A stretch of 64,000 nt of DNA, taken from assembly GCA_030065125.1 (NCBI GenBank), contig JASJDM010000001.1:186001-250000 (forward strand), in the 5' to 3' direction. The translations under genes and the position numbers were made by a program. This document shows, one piece after another, positions 26,843-33,772 of the stretch (position 1 is its first letter; each line of letters starts with the position of its first letter). The notes beneath the pieces are model-generated. The model did not search any database, had not been told where the DNA came from, and saw only the letters and a list, made by a program, of their open reading frames with translations. This DNA is from Lysobacterales bacterium (GTDB lineage Bacteria > Pseudomonadota > Gammaproteobacteria > Xanthomonadales > SZUA-38).

Positions 26843-28312
26843 ATGAACACTGGTTTATTCAGGCTTGTCCCGCTGCTCGCCGCGCTGGGTGTCACCCAGG
26901 CCATGGCCGGGGACGTTTTTTTCGTAGCACCCGGCGGCAGCGATCAGACCGGCAACGGCAGCCCTGGAAACCCCTGGGCCAGCATCACCCATGCGGTGGA
27001 CAACGCAACCGAGGGCGCCACTATCCTGGTACGCCCGGGAACCTACAACGGTCGGCAAAGACTCAGGCGTGAATTTGAAAGCACCGTCACTGTCATGTCC
27101 GAGGTGCCCTACGCAGCGCGCCTGCGCCACAACGGTGGCGCGCCCCTGATCGCCTACTACGCCCGCAATATCACTATCGAGGGGTTCGACATCGCCCACG
27201 CGCCGGACAATACCGGCGGGCTGGTGATTCAGGTCCAGGACCTGCTGGGTGCGGTCAGCGGCAGCGCCGGCGGAACCGATCCCGTGGTCTCGGGCATTAC
27301 CTTCCGCAACAACATCATCCACGACAGCACCAACAACGACCTGTTGAAGATCAATAACGGCGCGGAAGATGTGCTGGTGGAGGGCAACCTGTTCTTCAAC
27401 CAGCAGGGATCCGACGAACACATGGACGTCAACAGCGTGATTGGCGTGACGATCCAGGACAACATCTTCCTCAACACCGTGGACACAGGCACCAGTTCTT
27501 TCGTGGTGGTCAAAGACAGCAATGGCAACGATGACTCGGTTCTGGGGGCCAGCGATATCATTGTGCGGCGGAATGTCTTTTTGAACTGGAACGGAAATGC
27601 GGGGCAGAGTTTCCTGCGCTTTGGAGAGGACGGCACCGCCAACTTCGAGGCCTTCGATCTGCTGGTGGAGAACAACCTGATGATCGGGAACTCAGGGGAC
27701 CTGATGCGAACGCCCTTCACCGTGCAGGGGTCTCGGGACCTGGTGTTCCGCAACAACACGCTGGTCGGGGACATGCCAGCGCGCAGTTTCGCCGGGCGGC
27801 TTCTGGCCGGCGGCACTGGCGGCAATGAGAATCTGCGGTTCGTCAACAACATCTATTCTGATCCCACCGGCACCATGGGCAGCGAGGCTTTCAGTGGCGT
27901 GGACCTGTTCGACGCGCCGGCCGGCGAGACCGCGTCATTCCTGCTGGACAACAATATGTACTGGAACGGCGGTAATCCTATCCCCAACGACTCCGGCCAG
28001 GCGGTGATGTTTGGCGATGACGCCAACGCCATCGTGGCCGACCCCCAATTAGGTAACCAGGCGGGCCTGGTGGTACCGGTGTGGAACGGCAGCACCTTCG
28101 CCGATGGGTCCAGCTCCATCCGGCAGGCCTTTGAATCCCTGGTCAATCAGTACGGCGTTCCCGGATCCAATACCCAGGCGGTGGACACCGCCGACCCCAC
28201 CGAGGCCGCTTTTGAAGACATCCTGGGCCGGGAGCGGGGACCGCTGCCGGACCTGGGCGCCTACGAAATCGACCCCATCGACGACACCGTTTTTTCCGAC
28301 AGCTTCGAATAA
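26843..28312 (+). CDS. Secreted right-handed parallel beta-helix protein with C-terminal VFSDSFE tail
   Basis: Signal peptide MNTGLFRLVPLLAALGVTQAM-A with cleavage before GDVFFVAPGG. The segment GSDQTGNGSPGNPWASITHAV, then GATILVRPGTYN, is the usual N-terminal cap of DUF1565/beta-helix proteins. Repeated coils follow: ARNITIEGFDIAHA, VSGITFRNNIIHDS, VEGNLFFNQQ, VTIQDNIFLNT, FDLLVENNLMIGNSG, DLVFRNNTLVGD. The fold is that of pectate-lyase-like and other polysaccharide-active proteins, but I cannot identify a catalytic residue set. The end, DDTVFSDSFE, matches the tail class of the two secreted proteins at 0.9-8.0 kb. Start 26843 is chosen for the signal peptide; a GTG at 26795 would add 16 residues ahead of it. 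Confidence 0.85.
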   Translation: MNTGLFRLVPLLAALGVTQAMAGDVFFVAPGGSDQTGNGSPGNPWASITHAVDNATEGATILVRPGTYNGRQRLRREFESTVTVMSEVPYAARLRHNGGAPLIAYYARNITIEGFDIAHAPDNTGGLVIQVQDLLGAVSGSAGGTDPVVSGITFRNNIIHDSTNNDLLKINNGAEDVLVEGNLFFNQQGSDEHMDVNSVIGVTIQDNIFLNTVDTGTSSFVVVKDSNGNDDSVLGASDIIVRRNVFLNWNGNAGQSFLRFGEDGTANFEAFDLLVENNLMIGNSGDLMRTPFTVQGSRDLVFRNNTLVGDMPARSFAGRLLAGGTGGNENLRFVNNIYSDPTGTMGSEAFSGVDLFDAPAGETASFLLDNNMYWNGGNPIPNDSGQAVMFGDDANAIVADPQLGNQAGLVVPVWNGSTFADGSSSIRQAFESLVNQYGVPGSNTQAVDTADPTEAAFEDILGRERGPLPDLGAYEIDPIDDTVFSDSFE

Positions 28313-28332
28313 TCACCGCCCGCTGACCCCAC

Positions 28333-28356
28333 CTGCCGCCGATTTCTGAGCGGCAG
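28333..28356 (+). terminator. Possible terminator hairpin after the beta-helix gene
   Basis: CTGCCGC-(10 nt)-GCGGCAG lies 20 bases after the beta-helix stop codon. The 7-bp GC-rich stem has no following T tract, so intrinsic termination is possible but weak. Confidence 0.35.
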
Positions 28357-28403
28357 ATTGCCGCCGTTGGCCCGACCCGGGCCGCCGTTTTGTTTCATTT
28401 TGA

Positions 28404-28430
28404 TGCATTTCCGGATATGCATTGCCGGAT
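28404..28430 (+). promoter_or_regulatory. Two 13-bp direct repeats upstream of the DUF6502-like operon
   Basis: TGCATTTCCGGAT (28404) and TGCATTGCCGGAT (28418) are near-identical direct repeats with a 14-bp period, about 90 bp before the start of the DUF6502-like gene. Such direct repeats often bind a dimeric regulator. No other copy was noticed in the window. Confidence 0.4.
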
Positions 28431-28455
28431 CGATTGTGTTAAAAAAACTCCCTGG

Positions 28456-28494
28456 TGAAAAAATTTTTTCATTTGAAGCCTTTTTTTGCTTCAA
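28456..28494 (+). promoter_or_regulatory. AT-rich leader with a 16-bp palindrome and a T7-loop hairpin
   Basis: TGAAAAAATTTTTTCA (28456-28471) is a perfect palindrome. It is followed by TTGAAGC-(8 nt, T-rich)-GCTTCAA (28473-28494). Both lie within 52 bp of the next start codon, in a strikingly AT-rich stretch for this genome. They could be an operator, a leader structure or an attenuator-like element. Confidence 0.45.
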
Positions 28495-28507
28495 AAGAGA
28501 GGACCTT

Positions 28508-29320
28508 ATGTCAGCCCTTCAGCAGGATTATTTTTTAGAGTCACGTATTCACATCCGCAAGGCGGTGTACTCGGTGTTCTACCCGGTTTGCCGGCTGCTG
28601 CTTCGCTACGGCTTCAACTACCGGGAACTGGTCGACATCCTCAAGAAAGCCCTGGTGGACGCGGCCCGGGAAGAGGGCCAGATTGACGGCCGAAAACCGA
28701 CCAAGGCACGGGTCGCCATGCTGTCCGGGCTGACCCGGCAGGACACTTCCCGCCTGCTGGACTCGACCCTGACGGAGATTCCGCACAAGTCGAATCCCCA
28801 GGCGCAGATCCTGGGCGCCTGGAACTCCCAGCCCCAGTGGATGACCGGCAAAGGCACACCGCGCAGCCTCTCCATGGAGCAATTCACCGAGTTATGTGCC
28901 GAACACACCACCTCTTACACGCCCAACACCATCCTGGAGGAGTTCCTGACCAGCGGCAAGGTGGAGTGGACGGAAAAGAAAAAGCTGCGGCTGCTGGAAG
29001 TTGAATACTCGCCCGCGGACAGCACCCGCCGCTTCGTCACCGGCATGGTGGCAGTAAACCGCGTTCTCAACACGGTACTGAACAACCTGTCCACGGAACC
29101 GGGCACGGATCGCTATTACCAGCAGACTGTTCTCAGCCGATTCATTCCTTCCTCACGCCGGCTGGAACTGCGCGAAAAGACCAAGGAAGCGGCACGGGAC
29201 TTTCACCAAGAAATCGGGGCCTTGTATGACCTCGCAGAGGCCACTCTCGACGGTATGGAAAAAGACACCGTCGGACTGGTGGCCGTTTACTTCGAAGAAC
29301 CGCTCGATGAAAAGAGCTAA
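28508..29320 (+). CDS. DUF6502-like protein, probable HTH-containing regulator
   Basis: 270 residues starting at ATG 28508, preceded by GAGAGGACCTT. The N-terminal ~100 residues look like a divergent helix-turn-helix: AVYSVFYPVCRLLLRYGFNYRELVDILKKALVDAA, then KARVAMLSGLTRQDTSRLL. The pattern of a 'gone through DNA-binding helices, then a mixed C-terminal domain' layout fits proteins annotated DUF6502. The C-terminal part (RRFVTGMVAVNRVLNTVLNNL, FIPSSRRLELREKTKEAARDF) is helical and lacks known catalytic motifs. The gene is followed 29 nt later by a small secreted peptide gene with its own strong ribosome site. Inference: it is a regulator paired with that exported peptide. Family name is from memory of similar sequences. 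Confidence 0.6.
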   Translation: MSALQQDYFLESRIHIRKAVYSVFYPVCRLLLRYGFNYRELVDILKKALVDAAREEGQIDGRKPTKARVAMLSGLTRQDTSRLLDSTLTEIPHKSNPQAQILGAWNSQPQWMTGKGTPRSLSMEQFTELCAEHTTSYTPNTILEEFLTSGKVEWTEKKKLRLLEVEYSPADSTRRFVTGMVAVNRVLNTVLNNLSTEPGTDRYYQQTVLSRFIPSSRRLELREKTKEAARDFHQEIGALYDLAEATLDGMEKDTVGLVAVYFEEPLDEKS

Positions 29321-29349
29321 ACCCCCACGATCCAACAGGAGGAAGTCCT

Positions 29350-29592
29350 ATGAACCGCGTATTTCGTGCGGCTATCGTCGCCGCTTGCTTGTCTATCACT
29401 CCCGTTATTGCCTCTGAAAACGACGGCACCACCGGTAAGTCCTTTTCCAACCCCACAACAACCATGGCGACTTACTGGCAGGCCATAGCCTGCAAGTACT
29501 TTGGTGTATGTCAGGCCAAACCCGCGACCCCCAAATCAGAAAACGACGGAACTACGACAAAGTCAGAAAACGACGGAACAACAGGCGATTGA
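29350..29592 (+). CDS. Small secreted peptide with SENDGTT repeats
   Basis: 80 residues. The start ATG is preceded by AGGAGGAAGTCCT, a strong ribosome site. A signal peptide (MNRVFRAAIVAACLSITPVIA) is followed by the mature start SENDGTTGKS. The motif SENDGTT occurs three times: right after the signal peptide and twice near the C-terminus (SENDGTTTK, SENDGTTGD). Between them lies a Cys-flanked segment, WQAIACKYFGVCQAK, which could form a small disulfide loop (C-6-C spacing). The mature product would be about 59 residues. It follows the DUF6502-like gene at 29 nt, then a strong hairpin terminator. No known family recognised; possible secreted peptide, bacteriocin-like or signalling, is speculation. 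Confidence 0.7.
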   Translation: MNRVFRAAIVAACLSITPVIASENDGTTGKSFSNPTTTMATYWQAIACKYFGVCQAKPATPKSENDGTTTKSENDGTTGD

Positions 29593-29600
29593 GCCAGCAC

Positions 29601-29627
29601 GATGAGCCCGCCCCGGGCGGGCTCATC
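29601..29627 (+). terminator. Strong hairpin after the DUF6502-like/secreted-peptide operon
   Basis: GATGAGCCCGCCC-C-GGGCGGGCTCATC is a 13-bp perfect inverted repeat with a one-base centre, 9 bases past the peptide gene stop. No T tract follows, but the stem is strong enough to mark the operon end. Confidence 0.65.
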
Positions 29628-29763
29628 AAGCTTCAAGACTGACCATGCTTAAGACCACGACAACAAACAAATCATCAGCACCGGAGGGATCCGGGACGGC
29701 TCCCATGCTCGGCGACGGACTCGCGGGCACCGGGATCGCCCGGTAGCGACTGCCTCAGCGCGG

Positions 29764-31131
29764 CTAAAGGTTGGCTTCCACCGGAACGCCCTCGCGCTTG
29801 TAGACCACCCCGCCCTTCATCACCAGGTCAACCCTGGACAGCAGGTTGATGTAGCGCAGTACGTCACCCCGAACGGCCACGATGTCGGCGTACTTGCCTG
29901 CCGAAACGGTACCCCACTGGTCGCTGACCCCCATCATGACCGACGGCCAGTAAGTGGCCGATCGGATCACCTGCATGGGAGGGATGTCCATGATGCGAAC
30001 CCACACATCCAGTTCGTTCCAGGTTGACTGACAGTGAAACTTCATGGGGATACCACTGTCGGTGCCCACCAGGAACACCACCCCGGCGTCTCTCAGCTGG
30101 TTGATCTTCCGTTTCAGTGTTGGCTTGCGCAGAGGCGTCAGCTGGGAATATCCCAGCTGTCCGGGATGCTGAATGGATGCCTTGATATCCTGGATCAGGT
30201 CGTCTGACAGGCCGCGATGCCAGCAGTCGTTGTCCAGGTGCTCCGGATTGGCCACCGTGTTGGTGTAGTTCCACAGCCCTTCCACCGTTGGCGTCCAGTA
30301 CAGCGGGCCACCCGCCACACGCCCGGTGGCGGTGCGTTCCCGCAGGGCAGCAATCACGTCCGGCGGATACTCCGGCGCCGTGGTCAGTCCGGTGTGCTCG
30401 AAGTTGTCCACGCCGATTTTCAGCCCCACCCGGATTTCGTCGGGGCGATGGGAATGCGCCACGACTTTCAGTCCGTGTTTGTGGGCCTCGTCCACGATGG
30501 CGCTGGCCTCTTCCAGGGTCATCTTGTCCTGGTCGATGAGCTTGACGATGTCCATGCCGGCCTCGGCCAGTTGCCGCACCTTCTGCCGGGCGTCACGCTC
30601 GCCTTTCACCGCCCAGCGATAGCCGGCCTGCCACTCCTCCACCTCGTGCTGGAGAAAGGGGCCCGACATGAACATCCGGGGGCCCGGAATCTCTCCACTG
30701 TCGATGCGCCGCTTGACCTCGGCCGAGGCCTCCAGCGGTGCCCCCAGGTCCCGGGCCGAAGTGATTCCCGCCAGCAGAAGCTGTACCGCACTGGCCGGCA
30801 TGATCTCCCTGGCAAAACGCCCCTGGTAGGTGCGCTGCCAGTGGGGATAATCGGCGTGACCCGTAATCATCAGGTGGGCATGGGACTCCCACAGGCCCGG
30901 GAGCACTGACATGCCTTCGGTGGAGATGACCTGGTAACCGTCGGGCACAGCCAGCGTCTCCACGGTGCCCACGGCTTCGATCCGGTCGCCGTTGACCAGG
31001 ATCACGCTGTCGGCCAGCGGCGCTCCGCCGAATCCATCAATCAGGCGTCCACCAACCAGGGCCTTTTGATCCTGGCAGTGTGCAGCGGCGGACAACGTCA
31101 GCAGGACAAGCAGTGTAAGCAAGGATTTCAT
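29764..31131 (-). CDS. Exported amidohydrolase-family metallohydrolase (imidazolonepropionase/prolidase-like)
   Basis: 455 residues with a signal peptide (MKSLLTLLVLLTLSAAAHCQ). Amidohydrolase landmarks are in order: N-terminal beta-sandwich with LVGGRLIDGFGG and DSVILVNGDRIEAVG; WESHAHL (HxH metal pair); the MDIVKLIDQD region containing the likely bridging Lys; VVAHSH; FEHTG; and VGTDSGIPM (metal Asp). The C-terminal KYADIVAVRGDVL is typical. Related enzymes hydrolyse N-acyl amino acids, Xaa-Pro dipeptides or imidazolone-type rings. Which substrate this periplasmic form uses is unclear. It stands alone on the minus strand between plus-strand genes. Confidence 0.88.
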   Translation of the reverse strand: MKSLLTLLVLLTLSAAAHCQDQKALVGGRLIDGFGGAPLADSVILVNGDRIEAVGTVETLAVPDGYQVISTEGMSVLPGLWESHAHLMITGHADYPHWQRTYQGRFAREIMPASAVQLLLAGITSARDLGAPLEASAEVKRRIDSGEIPGPRMFMSGPFLQHEVEEWQAGYRWAVKGERDARQKVRQLAEAGMDIVKLIDQDKMTLEEASAIVDEAHKHGLKVVAHSHRPDEIRVGLKIGVDNFEHTGLTTAPEYPPDVIAALRERTATGRVAGGPLYWTPTVEGLWNYTNTVANPEHLDNDCWHRGLSDDLIQDIKASIQHPGQLGYSQLTPLRKPTLKRKINQLRDAGVVFLVGTDSGIPMKFHCQSTWNELDVWVRIMDIPPMQVIRSATYWPSVMMGVSDQWGTVSAGKYADIVAVRGDVLRYINLLSRVDLVMKGGVVYKREGVPVEANL

Positions 31132-31298
31132 GGATCAATCTCCGGCGGGGACACTGCGCCAGCCTGCCGACGACGGATGCTGACGTCAACCGGGAGCGCT
31201 CCTCCGGGCGGATCATGACGCGCTTTCGACCCCAAATTCACGTGGCCATCAACACGGCCCTCATGTAATTGAACGTCATCAGATGCTGGAGCACGTAG

Positions 31299-31733
31299 AT
31301 GGAATTGACGCTGGAAACTCTGTTCTCCTGGGCCAACGGTATTGCCTTCATCGGCTGGGTTTTCCTGCTGCTGATTCCGCGTCGCCAGGGCCCGCTGTTC
31401 TGGGTTCCCCAGTACGTGATCCCGTTCGGTCTGGGGCTGGTCTATTCAGCGCTGATCCTGCCCCAGATCTTTGTCGCCGACGGTGGTGGATTCGGATCGG
31501 TGCAGGAGGTCCGCGCGATGTTTCAGAACGACGCCGTGCTCGTGGGCGGCTGGATCCACTACCTGGCCTTTGATCTGTTCATTGGCTCATGGATTGCCCG
31601 CAACGCCGATGACCTGGGAATTCCACGGCTCATCCAGGTCCCGATTCTCGCCGCCACCTTCATGCTGGGACCCGTTGGCCTGGTCATCTTTCTTGCCATG
31701 CGCTCCCTGTACCGACGGCCCGAGTCCCCGTGA
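31299..31733 (+). CDS. ABA4-like (DUF4281) four-helix membrane protein
   Basis: 144 residues with four hydrophobic helices (LFSWANGIAFIGWVFLLLIP, QYVIPFGLGLVYSALILPQIF, VGGWIHYLAFDLFIGSWIAR, VPILAATFMLGPVGLVIFLA). The block GGWIHYLAFDLFIGSW, then the second GP near the end, matches the ABA4-like/DUF4281 family; in plants ABA4 is needed for neoxanthin formation. The bacterial role is not established. The stop overlaps the next gene's GTG start (GTGA), so the two are co-translated. Confidence 0.75.
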   Translation: MELTLETLFSWANGIAFIGWVFLLLIPRRQGPLFWVPQYVIPFGLGLVYSALILPQIFVADGGGFGSVQEVRAMFQNDAVLVGGWIHYLAFDLFIGSWIARNADDLGIPRLIQVPILAATFMLGPVGLVIFLAMRSLYRRPESP

Positions 31734-32542
31734 CTCCCGCGCGGCCATTGCTGTTATCCGGCCTGGACTGCGACCACCTGACCCGGGCATGGATCGCCAG
31801 CGCCATGCTGATGCTGGTGCTGCTACTGGTGCTTGCGCCCGCGTCGCTGGCCGACCCCAGAACTCTGGACGGCGTCAACGTCTGGGCCAAACCGTTGAAG
31901 TTTGCCGTGTCGCTGTTCCTGCATTTTCTGACCCTTGCCATACTCGCCCAGCAGCTGCCGCGCCGGGTTCGCAGCGGCGCGGTGCTGTCTGTGTTCGGTT
32001 ACCTCGCCGTGATGGCCATGCTGTTTGAGCAGGGCTACATCAGCTTCAAAGCCGGCCAGGCCCGCCGCTCACACTTCAACTACGAGACCGAGCTGGAAAC
32101 CCTGATGTACGGGCTTATGGGCATCGGCGCCATCCTGCTCATTCTGGCCGCTTTCGTGCTGGGCCTGCTGATCTGGTGGAAAGGCAGCGACACCGGGCCA
32201 GGGCTGCGCTGGGGGACCATCAGTGGGCTACTGCTGTCCCCTGTCGCCACGTTCGCGGTAGCTGCCTACCTGTCCGCCCAGGGCAGCCACCTGGTCGGGC
32301 CCGCGTCAGCCCCAGGCAACGGTCTGCCGGTGGTGGGCTGGTCGCGGGAAGCCGGAGATCTGCGCGTCGCACACTTCTTCGCCACCCACCTGATGCAGAC
32401 GCTGCCGCTGGTGGGCCTGCTGGGCGACCGGCTGAACTGGCGCCCACGCGCCCTGGTTGTGCTCGCGGCCGTGATTCAACTGGCCCTGATTGGCTGGCTG
32501 TTCACAATGGCCCTGGCAGGAAGGCCGCTGCTCCCCGGCTAG
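31730..32542 (+). CDS. Seven-helix membrane protein of unknown function
   Basis: 270 residues, GTG start overlapping the stop of the ABA4-like gene by 4 nt. About seven hydrophobic helices are seen (WIASAMLMLVLLLVLAPASL, LKFAVSLFLHFLTLAILA, AVLSVFGYLAVMAMLF, LMGIGAILLILAAFVLGLLIWW, TISGLLLSPVATFAVAAYL, HFFATHLMQTLPLVGLL, ALVVLAAVIQLALIGWLF). Charged or polar residues within helices (H55 region LFLHFLTL; HFFATHLMQ) could bind a ligand or metal. I recognise no family. Because of coupling, it probably works with the ABA4-like protein at the membrane. Confidence 0.65.
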   Translation: MTPARPLLLSGLDCDHLTRAWIASAMLMLVLLLVLAPASLADPRTLDGVNVWAKPLKFAVSLFLHFLTLAILAQQLPRRVRSGAVLSVFGYLAVMAMLFEQGYISFKAGQARRSHFNYETELETLMYGLMGIGAILLILAAFVLGLLIWWKGSDTGPGLRWGTISGLLLSPVATFAVAAYLSAQGSHLVGPASAPGNGLPVVGWSREAGDLRVAHFFATHLMQTLPLVGLLGDRLNWRPRALVVLAAVIQLALIGWLFTMALAGRPLLPG

Positions 32543-32626
32543 CGCCGGACCCGCGCCTGCCCTGTCGATTTGCCTCGGATCAGGCAGCGGCGTAGTTTGT
32601 ACGGGTGATCTATGGGGACAGGAAAG

Positions 32627-33295
32627 ATGATTGACGATCTCAAGGGTGACGAATCCTGGCGGATGTTCAGGATCATCAGTGAGTTTACCGAGGGTTTCGA
32701 CACCCTGGCCGATCTGGGTTTTGCCATTTCGATTTTCGGCTCGGCGCGGACTACTCCGGACAACCCGTATTACCAGACGGCGGTGGAACTGGCCCATGCT
32801 TTGGGCAACAACGGGTTCTCGATCATTACCGGCGGCGGCCCCGGCATGATGGAGGCCGCCAACAAGGGGGCTTTTTCTGCGCCGAACACCAAATCCGTCG
32901 GCCTCAACATTGAACTTCCCCATGAACAGGCGGCCAACCACTTCCAGGATATTTCCCTGAGCTATCGCTATTTCTTCGCGCGCAAAGTGATGTTCGTCAA
33001 ATATTCCATGGGTTACGTCTGCATGCCGGGCGGCTTCGGCACTCTGGATGAGTTGATGGAAGCACTGACGCTGATGCAGACCGGAAAAATTTATCCTTTG
33101 CCGCTGGTGCTGGTGGGAGTCGATTACTGGCAGGGGCTCATCGACTGGATGAAATCATCCCTGCTGCCGTTTGGCGCCATCTCCGCCGAAGACCTGGATT
33201 ACATCACCCTGACCGACGAGATCGACGAGACCGTGGACATCATGTGCCGGCATCGCCAGTGGAAGCTGGAACAGATTGACACGCTCGAAGGCTGA
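32627..33295 (+). CDS. LOG family nucleoside-5'-monophosphate phosphoribohydrolase
   Basis: About 222 residues. The LOG/TIGR00730 hallmarks are clear: IFGSARTTPDNPYY, TGGGPGMMEAANKGA and MPGGFGTLDELMEALTLMQ (the PGGxGTxxE motif). Such enzymes release the base from cytokinin or purine-type nucleoside monophosphates; in bacteria without cytokinin signalling they likely serve nucleotide housekeeping. The start is uncertain: ATG 32627 (MIDDLKG) has AGGA close upstream, while ATG 32612 (MGTGKM) follows GGGTGATCT. Single gene, converging with the MaoC gene downstream. Confidence 0.9.
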   Translation: MIDDLKGDESWRMFRIISEFTEGFDTLADLGFAISIFGSARTTPDNPYYQTAVELAHALGNNGFSIITGGGPGMMEAANKGAFSAPNTKSVGLNIELPHEQAANHFQDISLSYRYFFARKVMFVKYSMGYVCMPGGFGTLDELMEALTLMQTGKIYPLPLVLVGVDYWQGLIDWMKSSLLPFGAISAEDLDYITLTDEIDETVDIMCRHRQWKLEQIDTLEG

Positions 33296-33319
33296 CACCG
33301 TCAGACGTCACAGCCCCGG

Positions 33320-33772
33320 TCAAGCCCGGCGCTCTACCAGGTTGGTGCTCTTACAGCGGAAGATGAATTCGTCGTCCTGGTTCAGCAGTCCATAGTCGCA
33401 CACCACGATGCCTCTTCCCGGTTTTGAGGAGTCGCGTTTTTCCAGCAATTCCCAACGGGCCCTCACCCGGTCACCCGGGTGCAGGGGCTTGTTCCAGCGC
33501 AGCTCGTCCCAGGCAATACCGCAGATCCAGCGGATGTCCCCGGCAACCTGGTGATCCAGCTGCCGCCAGATAGCCAGGCTGTGGATGCCTGATGCCGCAA
33601 CCTGGCCCCAGGGATGATCCCTGGCGGCCTCGGGGTTGGTGTGAAAATACTGAGGATCGTACTGCTTTGCGAAATCAAGGATTTCGGATTCGCTGACCAG
33701 CCGCGCTTCGGAAATGCGCAGGTCTCCAACGCGGAGATCTTCATAGTAGAGCCGCGGTTCAGGACTGTTCAT
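33320..33772 (-). CDS. MaoC-like hot-dog hydratase
   Basis: 150 residues with the MaoC dehydratase signature: YYEDLRVGD, then DFAKQYDPQYFHTNPEAA (the D-x-x-x-x-H active-site pair), WGQVAASGIHSLAIW, and the C-terminal RVRARWELLEKRDSSKPGRGI. These hot-dog enzymes hydrate enoyl-CoA or related thioesters. The ATG begins at the base immediately after the stop codon of the upstream kinase (stop 33773-33775, start 33772), so it is translated as the third gene of the second ECF-kinase module. A fatty-acyl enzyme in a signalling operon is unusual. Confidence 0.85.
   Translation of the reverse strand: MNSPEPRLYYEDLRVGDLRISEARLVSESEILDFAKQYDPQYFHTNPEAARDHPWGQVAASGIHSLAIWRQLDHQVAGDIRWICGIAWDELRWNKPLHPGDRVRARWELLEKRDSSKPGRGIVVCDYGLLNQDDEFIFRCKSTNLVERRA

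Noticed and set aside
29645-29746. 33-codon open frame after the secreted-peptide operon
   Set aside because: It lies after the strong hairpin, has no ribosome site and a low-complexity Thr/Gly/Ala content. It could be real but nothing supports it.
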